Below, piece after piece: positions 1 through 12,605 of a stretch of 64,000 nucleotides of DNA (position 1 is its first letter; every line of letters begins with the position of its first letter). The position numbers were made by a program, and so were the translations under genes. Origin of the DNA: Chrysomallon squamiferum (lineage: Eukaryota; Mollusca; Gastropoda; Neomphalida; Peltospiridae); NCBI GenBank assembly GCA_012295275.1, contig CM022672.1, positions 12,611,495-12,675,494 on the forward strand. Direction: 5' to 3'. The notes under the pieces are model-generated. The model searched no databases. It was given only the letters and a program-made list of their open reading frames with translations, and had not been told where the DNA came from.

Positions 1-241
1 GATTAAAAATGTGTTGAATTTGTGTCGTTAATAAAACACTTCCTTCTTCCAGATAAAACACCATTATACCCGAGTTCATTTACTTACAGTCCAAAGTACA
101 CATCTGCTTATCCGTAACATCCTGTATTTTATCTGAACTGAAAGGAGGAAGATGATTTTATTTTGAAGCACGATATCTGATCAATATTGCTGACGTGTAA
201 TTTACATTAAGCTTTATTTAGTTGTAATAAAAGCTGGACTA

Positions 242-388
<147 letters not shown>

Positions 389-789
389 CATTTGTTATAT
401 GCTTAATTGTTACTATTTCTTTGGGCCATAATAGTTTACGTTTTAAACTTCCACATATGTGCATTTTAATTTTAATTTTGTTATTATATATCTGTAATCT
501 TCTCTGTACCGTAATCGTACAGTTTATTCTCATAAAGTCAATGACATGCTAATTACATATTTGTTTGCTTTTTGTGTTGACAGATGGGATTATCAATTGT
601 CTGTTTCTATTAATTGTTACAGGTTTTAACCAGTGTTTATTTATCCAAGATTAATGTATCAAATTTTGTCCTGTGACAATTATACACCAAATTATAAACT
701 CACTGTTTCTGTTAGTTGTCACGTTGCAGGTTTTTACCAATGTTTATTTATCCAAGCTGGTTTTTTTTTTTTTTTTTTTTTTTTTAAAG

Positions 790-1018
790 TCATGCCGTAA
801 CTACACTCAGGCAAAAGAGGCAAATGCCTCATACCGAACTTGATGATTTTTCTTCTCTTCTTAAAAATATAAAATACGAATCTCTATTCCGAGAGAAACG
901 ATACCCACTGAATGAATTCGGCCCCAAAGACCTCACTCCCAATTTTTGTTTGCCCCGTTCCGATCAGCGATTAAGTGTTTTTGCCTCATTTCAAAAAGAG
1001 TCTAGTTTCGGCCCATGA
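790..1018. mobile_element. Non-autonomous DNA element (MITE), copy A
   Basis: The segment is bounded by imperfect terminal inverted repeats. The left end reads TCATGCCGTAACTACACTC, and the reverse complement of the right end reads TCATGGGCCGAAACTAGACTC with two extra bases. Inside are a small palindrome around GAGGCAAATGCCTC and a block shared with a second copy at about 14863-15115. The 64-codon frame inside it resembles nothing I know. Superfamily is unassigned because the target-site duplication is not clear. Confidence 0.6.
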
Positions 1019-1437
1019 AAGTGTAATGAGTTTCATTATGTTTATTGTTTATACTAAATTTTGCCCTTGACGGTAAATAAAGATCGTGTTTACAAATCCA
1101 AAACGTAAAACATGACATATTATTATTGTTGTTATTGTAGACTAAGCTGAAAATTTTAATTTAAATAAATAATTATTGATGATGGAGAGTTGGATATTAT
1201 AATGCTATTGTTAGAAATGACGTCCACGTTTTTTTTTTTTTGGTTTTTTTAATCCATTGTTAAGGAGTTAGTAATCATATTATTACAAATATTTCCTAAA
1301 CAAACAGACTACAGCAGTTCAAAGATTAATATTTAAGGAAGTCGTGTCCTGTACATACAACTTAGTTACCCAATGAAAAACGATAAAGTATCTCTGATAA
1401 CTACGTCCCCTAAATTATTCGTGAGGTAAACAGATTC

Positions 1438-1468
<31 letters not shown>

Positions 1469-2074
1469 TCCTTTCATGATGTTTTGAATATATAATCCAG
1501 TGTATCAGGTATCTGTATATTACATTTATTGACTTGGTTCTGTTCGGAATTCATGTCGGCACCTTCTTACTCTTCTCTAAAACAATTATTATCTTTTAAC
1601 TACTGCTAAATTATATGAAAACTTTAAATCAGTGTTCCTTAATTTATTTTCGATAGCATACCGTTGTAATTATATTATAATCGCTGTATCTTCCTGGATA
1701 ATGTATGCATGTGATTGGTCGAATATTGTCTGTGTTAGCCCATAACTAAAAGCTATATTAATAAGTTTTTTAGCCTTTAGTAGATCCATTTACCTAGCTT
1801 ATTAGTACAAAGGTGAACAGCAGTAAAGTCTTTAGAAAGAGTAAGTAAAAGCCTATAAATGTTTGTATGTGTGCATATGTGTGTAAGTATGCATGTATTT
1901 GTTGATGTGTTTGTATGTATATATGTCTGTGTTTGTATGTACGTATGAATGTATTTATTTATTTATTTATTTATTTATTTATTGATTTATGCATGCATTT
2001 ATATGTTTATATATTCGCCTTCTTTTGGATTCATTAACATAATTTATTTTAAATTCAGACCAAATTTTCTGACC

Positions 2075-5000
2075 ATGGAAGACCGTCGGTCAGAATACGA
2101 ACTCGAATTCACGGTTCTTCCTGATGTGACTGGTAAAAGGGACAGCGGACCGGCAGTCCTGAAAAGCCTTACAACATGGGAACCTCACAGACTGTACACA
2201 TGTAAGTAGATAAATAGTTACAGGTGTAATTAGTTAAAAAAAACAACAACTAATATGTGTGATGGGTTTGTACGTACTGAAGGATAACAAAAAACACTCG
2301 GTATTTAGAATTATGTAGTTGATGTTATTATTATTATTTTCTTTTTCTATTGTCTTTACATAATAACTTTAGATTGATAACAACAGTTCATAACATGTGT
2401 CAGTTTTACAACAATATTTATCAGTCATAAAATACCAGCCATTCATCGCCATCTTTAGATATTGCGTCATTAAAACGTGTACAGTCACAATAATAATCAA
2501 TTTTGCGTTGCCTTTCATCGCAGACTCATCTTACGAAGACTGTTTCCGAATCGCCACGACATCGGAACTGTACAGAGGTGACCAGCAGAAGCACACCGAG
2601 CGATACATCGAGCTGGAGGCTCTGCCCAACCTCCTGGTGAAAGGGGACGTCCAGGCCACGTTGTCCATCGTCATGTTTCTTCACTGCCCGGACTCTTGCG
2701 GTTTCATCCATCGGAGGGCGAGAGAACTGGCCCTGATGCTGATCCTGAAAAACCAAGCGAGCGCGGAGAACGACTACATCCTTCGTTTGATTGAAGTGAA
2801 CCTGATGAAGATTCTTAAACAGAAGTGCCCGACTTCCGAACTGGACGACGCAGAGTACAGAGAACTCGAACAGCTGTACCTGACAGTTCTGGGCGTCATC
2901 ATGAAAAGTTACCACGACAGCAGAAAACACAACGAGTATGTCGTGCAGGATCGGAGGACGACGATAGACACCGTAAAGGCTTTCGAAAAGATCAAATGTT
3001 GTCAGGTGGCAGAGGCCGTGCAGGCCTGCAAGACTGCCAACGTTAAAGCTCTGTCGTCTGTGAAACCGAAAATCTTCCACGCGGCTCTTATATGGATTTT
3101 ACAAGAGGTAAATGTTATAGTTATATTTTAGCAATGATAATTGTTGTTACTTCTGTTGTTGTTGTTGTTGTTAACTGTATTATTGTTAACACTAACATAC
3201 TGTCATTGCCATGATAATCATCATCAAAATCATCACTTTATTTATTATCATTTAAATAACATTCTAAATGCCACATACGATTTTGATTCTTTCACAAAAA
3301 TTTCTTTAGAATCTGTCTTGAGATTCACGAAAAAAGATAAATAAATAAAATATAAAATATATAATAATAATCATAATCAGAAAAAGGTGAGGCGAGATTA
3401 TAAACAAAAAACAAATTTTTATAATAAAAAGTTCATATCCATGCTGATTTGTGTACTATACTTTTCAGTATCATTTGTTTTTTCTTTTGTAGTAAAATGT
3501 AATTTGCGTCATTTAAAAGAAACGTCTTTTGTTCAGAGTAAAATGCATATAAGTAGAAACATCTTTCCTTTATTCTTCTTTCTTTTTCTTTTATTAATAA
3601 TGTGTTTATATACTGCAGATATATCAAGAGCCAACAAGCGAGCTGTTTGCTTGTCTTCCGACAATGGTTCAGAGACTGGCGACCCAACGCCGACTTTCTT
3701 TCTCAGCTTCATCTGCAAAATCAGCGAAATGGGGCAGCCTGTCGTCCACTTTCATCATGAACAGTTTTACTTCCTTACTGAGATTTCTTTTTGGTAAATA
3801 TCAAAAATTTCAAATTCATTTAGTAGAATATACTTATATATATATATATATATTTTATTGTAGTTTATTTTGCAAAATGTGTGTGTTTTTGAAAGTAAAG
3901 AAAGATATATTTAAAGAGAAGCCAGACAGATAACAAGAACGGTGTATATATATAGACACAGAGGAAGGTAGATAAATAAAAATAGATACAGACAGAGCGA
4001 TATATAGATAAATAAAAATAAAGAAACAGAGATAGAAAGAAAGAGGAACAGAGAGAAATAAAAGCCTAGCAGTATGTTTAAAAGATTTTATATAATTATT
4101 TTAGACCGAATACAAAACAAAGATCGTGCAGAGACCGCCGCACGGACACTTAAGACAATTGTGTGCACGCTGAAATCACAGAAAACCTTTAATGACATCG
4201 AGCAGTTGCTCTTTCACAGAAGTAGTCACATAAAGGGCACCGTTGTTGATCTGTTCGTGGACAAGGAATGTTTTAGTGAAAAAATAATCCAGGCCAACCT
4301 TTCGGCTGCTCAGTCTCTTCTGTCGCACTGTGTTCTGCCAAGCACGAAAGGATCACGGATAAAGAACGAGCATCCCGACGGCTGGGAGATTTTCAGTTTG
4401 CTATTTTCAAAGAACCACGGCCTGATCCACTTTCAGATACTTCCAGCTAACGAACACAAAGACGGGCCCGATTCACACGGCCGCCTCACGCCTCACGAAA
4501 ACGACATATCTTTCTTGCGGATCATCTCTGGCCACAGAAACATTGTGCAGCTTCTGGGCTATCACTGGACAACACTGCTTCCTCGGTTCTACATTACGGA
4601 GGATTACACTGAGAACTGTCTGCAGAACGTTCTCGTTCACCGTAGCATTGATCGAGACTGGTTTTCAGTCGAGACTCTGAAATCGTTTCTTGTCGATGTT
4701 CTGAATGCTTTGGAGTACGTTCACAAGAACAAAATTGTTCACAGAGATCTGACAGCTCACAGTGTGTTTGTGGATGGTTCCACAGCTAAGTTGGCTCGAT
4801 TTCATCTTGCTCGGAGTCAGCATAATGCAGCACCAGTTATTGGTATGTTTTTGTGGGTTTTTCTCACACACACCCCTAGCTTCTTTAAAAGTTTATTTAC
4901 ATCATTTTAATTACTATGTTTAAAAACATTAAAAGGTGAAAAAACGTTAATATAGTTACTTTTAGTTACCATTGTAATAAAAACGAAAAGATGTAAACTT

Positions 5001-5305
5001 AAATGCTAAAAATAATCCATGTAACATGATTATACGATATTAAAATGCTGATTTTTCGAATTTTTAAAGTTATTCCTATTCAGTTTTCGTCTTATTCTAC
5101 ATTTAGAACCAGAATGCAATGGTATTCCAACAAGATGGTCGGCTCCTGAATCTCTAACGAAACGTTGTTTCTCCACCCAATCAGATATCTGGATGTTTGG
5201 TCACATGATCTATGAAATCATCACTCACGGTTGTCTTCCATATTCAGATAATCAAGGCAAAGATGACACCGAAGTGGTACAGCTCGTATGTAAAATATTA
5301 TTAAG

Positions 5306-5382
<77 letters not shown>

Positions 5383-5591
5383 AATAAATAAATAAATATA
5401 AATGAAATACAGAATATTATTAACCTAAAACCTAAATACCCTTCTGTATGTGTTTGAATGTATGTATGTATAAATCTGTAATTAATAAAACACCAAATCT
5501 CTCTCAACAGAACCATCCAGATACAATTAAAATAATAATAATAAAATAAATTAACAACGAAAACCTAAAAAATACATTTTCAGAACAAAAC

Positions 5592-5678
<87 letters not shown>

Positions 5679-6365
5679 TCATGTACAACAAAGCACAAAT
5701 AAAAAATTAAATAATAATTGTAACTCTGACTTCTATTAATTTCGCTGACTAATCGACATATAACATATAATTTGAAATCAGATAACTGGAAAGACCACGC
5801 CCCTGTGCCATGAACCGTGCATCAGTGCTGAACTGTTTCAGCTGATATGCCAATGTACCGAGCCCGAGGTGAAAAATCGACCCTCCATCGAGGAGATTAA
5901 ATCTGTTTTAAGAGAAGACATAAGAACACGAAGAGGCAAGTTGTAAAACAACGACTGTAAAATAAATAACTGTGCTAAATTACATGTAAATAATTAATTA
6001 AAATAAAACACGAAAACTCACTCAAAAAGAACCATCGAGAAACGGACTGAACGAATGAACAAATTTGTGTAAATATCTGAATAAATGAAAGGATAAATAA
6101 ATAAACACTGAATTTAAAAATATACACATGCAGAAAGGGAAATCGAGACAGAATTCGAGCAAAAAGCACACGAGAGAGAATTTCTGTGTGTGAGTGGTTA
6201 TTTAAAAATATGTTATTTCTCGTTTTCTTTCTCTCTAGTTATATGTGTGTTGTGAATATGTTTGTGTATGTGTACGTGTGTGTGTGTGTGTGTGTGCATG
6301 TGTATATGTGCGTGCATGTGCATGTGTATATGTGCGTGCATGTGCATGTGTATATGTGCGTGCAT

Positions 6366-6447
<82 letters not shown>

Positions 6448-6749
6448 CTCCGAAAGTCTTTACCAAATTGTGAAATAATATCAAGCCAATGTATATGTAC
6501 GTTATTTCGTTCATTACAGATAATTCGGATATATCACTTATTAAATATATTTACATGTTTTACCTGTGCAGCATCCAATGAGAGCAGTTCCAGCGTGAGG
6601 ATTCTCGCCGAGGCTCAACGACAATTTCCTAATTTGAAAACTGAAAGAACACCAGCCACAGAATTTAAAAGAGTAATTTTTTGTTAACTTTTGTAAATAA
6701 TGTTAGCACTCTGATATGATATACAATTGCTTATTTCTTTCTGGTAAAT

Positions 6750-6787
<38 letters not shown>

Positions 6788-9700
6788 TATTTTCACAGTC
6801 ATAATCTCTTAAAACATCGATGTCATTCATTTTAGCATAATATATATTTCTTGTTTTAATTGTTAATGCAGTCTGGTTCTGTGTTAATACACATAATTTT
6901 AAAACGTCAGATAAATCTCATAAGTAAAATAACAATACAGTGAAAATTCGCAAAACCGGACCCTCGCAAAACCGAACTAATTCTGCGGGTCCTTGGATTT
7001 ATCAAGTATTTAAATATAAAACCTCAGGAAAAGCCATCACCCTTCCCAACCAAACTTTTTTTTTTTTTTTTTTTTTTTTTAACTTAGATCAATAGCTGTT
7101 CACTTTTAACAAAGGTTTGACTGTAGTTATTTATTACCTTGTATTGTTCTAGGGAATTCCAATTTCGGCGGGTAAGCTTTTGAATGTGTTGAATATCCTT
7201 TTACCTCCGCCCCTCTCCTTATCTGTACTAAATGTTTATGACTGTGTGCGAGAATGTAAATGTTACTTACATTTTTATTATCAGTTTTTATAAATATTGT
7301 GCTCATTGAGTTCACGGGTTAAAAAGGTTCTTTCCCAGTTGTTTTATTTAACAAATTTCATCACTGTATGACATATGCATTGCTTCTTTAGCACTATTTT
7401 GTTTTTTATTATTCAGTTAAAATAGTCTCTTTTTTCCACCAGCAAGCACTGAGACACAATATGCATCAAATCTTCACTGCTTCATAATGTGTTTGCACAT
7501 TTAAAAAATTCATTCATCACTTAGTGCCCTAATGTCCGTATAATATATATATATTTACATACACACGCGCGCCACACAAATATAATTTGTTGTTGTTATT
7601 GTTATTATTATTATTATCATCATTATTATTATCATCATTATTGAAAATAGCGATTTTATTAATTAATTTGATAACAGTATTAGTACTAGTAGTAGTAGTG
7701 CTGATAATAATAGTAATAGTAAAAGTAATACTAACAGTTGTAGCGATAGCAGTAACGAAGGTAGTAGTAATAATAGTAGTTTGTAAATATGCAATATTTT
7801 TATTACAGTTTTAGTAATTGTAATAGCATCTGAGTGATTGATTGATTAATTTTTTTATTTTTATTTTTTTGTTATTTTACAAAGTATACTTCATAAAGTT
7901 TCAGTATTTAATTTCAGTCATGCCGTCTCCGTGTACCTCACCAGGGGGGAGCACAGACTCAGTGGACAGCGGAAAAGGATTTTCAGCTGGACTGGTCAGA
8001 CGACCTTCGTTCATTTTTGACCAGGTATGTATTATTTCCAGTGATGTAGATGCAACGTTACAAAACATTGCAAACTATCGGAACTGTTTTTTGATAGATG
8101 ATAACCTTTAATATAAAACGTCAGTCGGTCAGTCTGTGAGTCAGTCAATCAGTTGACCCATCAATCGTCTAATCAATCATCCAATCAATCATAAGTTCAT
8201 TCAATCATCCATTCATCCATCCATCAAACTATTCATTCTAATCAATCATCCAATCAATCATCAGTTCATTCAATCATCCATTCATTCAATGAGAGATTAT
8301 TAAATATTAAATATTCCTTATTTTTCTTTCACACATTTTAGGATTCGATTATCATACAAGAAGTTATTTCATCCGATTCTCCTACTCAGGTTTGGTCTTT
8401 GATAAATGAAAAGGACCTTCCAGGGATTCCACCAAATCTGAAAATATGCAGCACAGATCATGAAAAAATACTGGTTAGTTGTTCTAAGTAGGGAACTGGA
8501 ATGATTTAGTCTACCTGAAATAAAAGAAATAATAATAATTTCTTTATGACTGGCGTCGTAGGATTAGTCTTTGTCAGTTCTCCTACTGGGTTATTTTCCA
8601 CTGTAACCTGTTCCTCGTGATCGTTTGAAAAAAACAGTGTTTGTTCTCTTCTAAAGCAACAACAATAACAACTGCAAACAAAAAAACAAACAAACAAACA
8701 CCCCAACAATAACAAAACTGGTTATTAATCACAGAGAACTGCACGTAGCATGTTGATGGCAAAATTTCCTTTGTATTTATCTCTGTGTTTATACCAAATA
8801 ATCTTAACTTAAAGATGTATGGTGCATGTCCTTCCTTACTCTTTGTGGACAGTTTGCCTGTAATTTGATTTTAGAAAACTCTGACTGGAGTAAGACCTCT
8901 GTGATTTTCTCTGGTAGCCATCGTTGCCGCAATCACAAACAGGACAAATTTTAAATATGTTATATCATGACTAAAAATAACAGTCTTCATATAAACTGAG
9001 GATCTTACATCAAAAGATAATCAGCAGTTATAAAATGGCGATGAAGAGGAAGATTGTTTTTGCGATTTTACAATATTTGTTTTTATTCTATATTCCAACT
9101 TGTGACTCGTATTACATGCACTCTTAAACAGGTATCTAGGGCTTTTTGCAAATCTTCTGATGGGTATTATTATCTAATTTTAGGAAATCTCGTTAGCTAA
9201 ACAGACTCATGGGTATGTGTATCTGGATGAAGTCTTAGTGACTCGGAAATACAATGATGAGGAAGAAGAATATATACAGGATTTAAAGACTGCTGCTGTT
9301 AACCTTCGCGATCTTCACAACAAAGGCTGGATCCACGGAGAGCTTATGATTTCAAACATCTTAGTTCAGCGTGCAGTGCACCCCTTGAGCGAGAGAAAGG
9401 TAGTATTTACAAAACAACAATTTGATTATCCATGTCATCTACTCAAACTAATTAAAATTTTCACTATAAAATATTGTTTTGAATATATGAATATTAATTT
9501 GGTCTTTTATGTTACACGTGTTAATTATGGGTAACATATGCAAATTAAATTTGTTGTAACATATCCATATCATTTCTCTGTTGTAAGAAACTGAAATTAA
9601 TTTATTCATTTAACATACACACAAAATAATTCGTTCCGGTAACAAGAGAAAATTTCTGTTTTCATAATGACTGTAAAATCTGTTTATTAAAAATAATAAT

Positions 9701-10398
9701 ATCTCATTATGAATGAATTTAATAATATTTTCTTAATTTTACTGTAGGCTTAGTAATCCTTAAAACTTATTTCAGTAATGAATTAACAAACTTAATAAAG
9801 AAAGATGACTTCATAAGAAACTGGTGCTTTGTTTCCAAGAAACGCTATTATAAAACCAATAATAACTGAAATACTTTAAAACTTACAAACTGGTTTAGGT
9901 GTGGTTTACCCAGCTGACTCGAATGGCCCAACTACCACAAGGTGAAAATAACCAAAGACAGTCGTGGGTTAAACTCCCTGAACTGCTTGGCAACAGATCA
10001 CTGAAAAGGCAAGTTACGAAGTCATTTCACGTAAATATTTATAATCATTGTCAAGAAGCTTCTTTCTGCAATATTATCCGCGTCTTATTATCACATAAGT
10101 GCATGTCTGTCTTTCCGTCTTTTGATTGTCTTAATATTAATGTTTGTATTAATCTCTGGTTCGTCTTTTTGTTTCCTTTTAACAAACGATGTAACTTTTC
10201 TTTGTGTGATTTTGATTAGGTCAGCTCCAGAAGTGATCAAGAACGCCATCTACTCAACACAGAGTGATGTCTTCAGTTTTGCTCTGATTGTCTGGGAAGC
10301 GTTTAGATATCTCAGTGAACCAGGAAGTCTGCCAATGAGTACCTTTGATGCGTTGCCACAGGAAGATGTGAGCATTCATCACCACATACGTATTATCA

Positions 10399-10434
<36 letters not shown>

Positions 10435-11534
10435 CACACAAATACAAACATACAAACACACACACACACAAATACAAACATACAAACACACACACACTAC
10501 ATACTCAGAGACAGACAGTCAAACAGACAGCTATGATAACACGCACAAATCAGTTTTAAAATTATTAGCGTTGTATAGAAAATAGTTTGAGCTAGAACTG
10601 TTGATTATGAAAATGTTTACGTTTAGAGGTACTATACACTGACGAGTCAAAACCTGGAGAAGTATTTCCCAAAGCCGTCTAAGTGCAGCACACAGCTGTA
10701 TGTACTGCTCACCAAGTGCTGGAACGTCGTGAGGGAACAACGACCAAGTATGGATGACATCATCACTCATTTAGAATCTTCATTAGAAAAGAGGTGAATT
10801 ATCTTACACATGAATTGGTTTTTTTTAAACAGAACAAAAAAATTATAAAATCAGAATTAATATACAGCTTTAAAAGGGCCAGGAACAATGACTATAGAAA
10901 AAAGGTATATAAGAGGAAGGGAAACAAAATAGGAAGAGATGAGATGGGATATAAAAAGAAAAAGAAAAGGAAAAAAAAAAAGAAAAGGGAAAAAAGAAAA
11001 GAAAAACGACAGAAAGAGAGATATAGACAGATAGATATGTAGATAGAAAAAGATAGGTAGGTAGATAGAGAGATAGAGATAGAAATAGAATGAGTGTTAG
11101 ATGCAGAGAGAATGAGAGAGAGACAAGATAGATAGATGGATAGAGGGACGGAGAATCCGATAAATAGACTGACAGACTGAGAAAGTAATATTTGAAAGAA
11201 ATCTGCAAAAACATTACAAACACTAACGAATTTTATATCTACATTCGTTTTCTTTTACTAAACACACATACTAACTAAAATCACTGAAAAATATCTGAAT
11301 TTTTTAAACGATATAAAAGTTAAATCTGTTCAGTGTATGTTCTGTTATTCTCGTAGTGTCAGACGATACGATTCCATCGCTTCCTCTGCTTCCAATGATG
11401 GTGATGACAGCTATGTAAGAATGTCAGATGTTGATGTTGTTTCAAAAGGTCTCGAAACCGGACCCAAAAATACAACGGCTCCGGAGATCCCACCCAAAAG
11501 AAACAAACCCCCACTACCACCAAGAAATAAATAA
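2075..11534 (+). CDS. Tandem pseudokinase protein, 15 coding exons, 1044 codons
   Basis: Coding exons: 2075-2201, 2524-3107, 3619-3793, 4105-4842, 5107-5285, 5782-5935, 6572-6672, 7153-7171, 7918-8024, 8342-8473, 9184-9399, 9899-10008, 10220-10367, 10627-10793, 11357-11534. They total 3135 nt with all phases compatible. Residues 1-385 are mostly helical and unrecognised. About 388-652 is a tyrosine-kinase-like domain with HRDL (508-511) and RWSAPESL (551-558). A second kinase-like domain covers about 710-985 with HGEL (823-826) and SAPEVI (882-887). The tail has YVRM (1005-1008) and a proline-rich SH3 ligand ending the protein. Both domains lack key catalytic residues, so a scaffold or allosteric role is inferred. 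The ATG sits in a good context (gaccATGg), but the frame stays open upstream, so the first exon could be internal. No transmembrane segment is evident. I do not recognise an orthologue. JAK-type tandem kinases are only an architectural analogy. Confidence 0.85.
4381..5935 (+). other. First pseudokinase domain (exons 4-6)
   Basis: The fold is recognisable from HRNIVQLLGY in the N-lobe, VHRDL in the catalytic loop, RWSAPESL, and SDIWMFGHMIYEIITHG in subdomain IX. The ATP-anchoring lysine position reads HFQIL with Gln406. The metal-binding Asn of HRDxxxxN is Ser515. The DFG position reads Arg527-Phe528-His529. Only the HRD aspartate (510) is kept, so phosphotransfer is unlikely. Confidence 0.8.
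5306..5675. repeat. (AAT)n/(AAAT)n and (GA)n microsatellites in intron 5
   Basis: AAT units from just after the donor at 5286 to about 5374, then AAAT to about 5398, and a GA tract at about 5597-5675. All lie in the intron between pseudokinase exons 5 and 6. Confidence 0.95.
5936..6571 (+). other. GC-AG intron 6 of the pseudokinase gene
   Basis: The exon edge reads AAGAG|GCAAGT, which matches the strong consensus of GC-AG introns. Reading through gives a stop four codons later. Splicing to the AG at 6570-6571 joins phase 1 to phase 1 and keeps the 1044-codon frame. The intron contains a (GT)n and (GA)n microsatellite with an internal 24-bp repeat. Confidence 0.75.
6270..6445. repeat. Compound GT / 24-bp repeat / GT / GA microsatellite
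   Basis: A GT tract is followed by about three copies of a TATGTGCGTGCATGTGCATG-type unit, another GT tract and a GA tract of about 55 bp. It lies inside intron 6 of the pseudokinase gene. Confidence 0.9.
6938..7123. mobile_element. pogo-like MITE with TA target duplication
   Basis: The left end CAGTGAAAATTCGCAAAACC and the reverse complement of the right end CAGTCAAACCTTTGTTAAAA are imperfect inverted repeats, each flanked by TA (6936-6937 and 7124-7125). The CAGT start, the AAACCGGACC motif and the TA duplication are typical of pogo/Tigger-type termini. The 186-bp element has no coding capacity. It sits 29 bp upstream of the 19-nt exon at 7153. Confidence 0.6.
7153..7171 (+). CDS. 19-nt microexon 8 of the pseudokinase gene
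   Basis: The segment is flanked by TGTTCTAG on the left and GTAAGC on the right, both good splice signals. It encodes Gly-Ile-Pro-Ile-Ser-Ala plus one base. The preceding exon ends in phase 0 at 6672 and the next exon at 7918 needs phase 1. This 19-nt exon supplies exactly that change. Without it the two halves of the gene do not join in frame. Confidence 0.65.
8104..8290. repeat. ATCA/ATTC-rich degenerate tandem repeat in intron 9
   Basis: A degenerate tetranucleotide-derived array. A block of about 50 bp (around 8169-8218) is repeated almost exactly about 69 bp later (around 8238-8288). Confidence 0.7.
10009..10219 (+). other. GC-AG intron 12 of the pseudokinase gene
   Basis: The donor reads AAAAG|GCAAGT and the acceptor GATTAG|G. 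Phase 2 joins to give Arg-Ser-Ala-Pro-Glu. The nearest usable GT downstream (after 10030) would leave phase 0 and break the frame. This is the second GC donor in the gene. Confidence 0.75.
10400..10496. repeat. (CA)n-rich microsatellite
   Basis: CA tract interrupted by AATACAAACATA units, in intron 13 of the pseudokinase gene, just after the donor at 10368. Confidence 0.9.
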
Positions 11535-11663
11535 GAGACTGGGTCTGGAATAATACAACAAGATGAGCTGAGAAAACCGAAAGTGCTGAGTTAAATATCA
11601 ATTTGATTTAGATTGACGTGTATATTTTAAAAGTGGAAATTTTAAAAAAAATGTTCTTATATA

Positions 11664-11741
<78 letters not shown>

Positions 11742-12400
11742 CGGAAGAAAATTAAAAAAAAAAACAAAAAAACTACATAGTAATAATATTAAATTTTTTT
11801 AAAAATATATAAAAATAAAGACATATAAAGAAAAAGCAAGAACCAAAAAGAAGAAAAACACCAACAAAACAGCTATAATAATAGAGCAACAACAATAACC
11901 AAAAATAAATAAATAAATAAATAAAAATAAATAGATACAACATTCAATAAAACTAATGTAGCTAATGAAAATAAACTGGTTTCAAACAAAGAAGAGAATT
12001 TAATGAAAGGCTGTTTCTATAACTGTCTTTATTGATACTCACTGCAAAAACTTTCTGCCTTGTATATAAGTAATTCAAAATGTTATTATGTTATCATGCT
12101 TATATGTCTGAATGTATATGTGTGCTAAATTTTTATTTTTCTGACTATGTACACAACAGATTTGTTTTAAGTAAACTTAAACATGTTATCGAAAAGCTTT
12201 GTATATTCAACGCGTCAGATAACACCGAAACATTATATAGTTATGGCTTATATTATCATCATAAACAAATATCAAAAAGGAATTGTATCGTAGATATACT
12301 TGTTATTGCAATGACAAGAATAGAACAACCGTGAGAACTGAAAGCTGTTAGTACGTCTTCCCAGAAGACGATACTGTGACTCATTAAAACTTTTTTTTTC
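11535..12400 (+). other. Probable 3' UTR and downstream flank of the pseudokinase gene
   Basis: After the TAA at 11532-11534 come a GA tract (about 11667-11738) and AATAAA hexamers at 11814-11819 and 11946-11951 that could serve as poly(A) signals. The region is too AT-rich to treat any single hexamer as decisive. No further exon was seen. Confidence 0.45.
11667..11738. repeat. (GA)n microsatellite
   Basis: About 36 GA units in the putative 3' UTR of the pseudokinase gene. Confidence 0.95.
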
Positions 12401-12504
12401 AATTAAGAGTATAACCTGAAAACAGACGATAATAAGTTACTCAGAATTATGCACAGAATACTGTATCCACAGTTACATAACACACCAACAAGGACACATT
12501 CATT

Positions 12505-12604
12505 CACACACACACACATACATACATACATACATACATACATACATACATACATACATACATACATACATACATACATACATACATACATACATACATA
12601 CATA
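12505..12604. repeat. (CATA)n microsatellite
   Basis: A short CA run leads into about 22 perfect CATA units. Apparent reading frames through it are repeat translations. Confidence 0.95.
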
Positions 12605-12605
12605 C

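Larger units (their letters stand above)
8342..10793 (+). other. Second pseudokinase domain (exons 10-14)
   Basis: The C-lobe is recognisable: LHNKGWIHGELMISNILV replaces the usual HRD loop with HGE (823-825), and Asn830 is kept. The DFG region (exon 12 start) reads FTQLT, with no Asp or Gly. SAPEVI (882-887), STQSDVFSFALIVWE and a CW...RPSMDDI block close the fold. The N-lobe (exons 9-11) is short and has no evident VAIK lysine. HGE in place of HRD recalls the HGN loop of JAK pseudokinase domains, which is an analogy only. Confidence 0.75.

Noticed and set aside
824-1018. 64-codon open frame
   Set aside because: It lies within a MITE whose second copy at 14863-15115 does not preserve the frame.
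2526-3080. 184-codon minus-strand frame
   Set aside because: It is the antisense shadow of pseudokinase exon 2, which has correct splice sites and phases on the plus strand.
7587-7814. 75-codon Leu/Val-rich frame
   Set aside because: It is a translation of ATT/GTA/AGT trinucleotide-like repeats in an intron.
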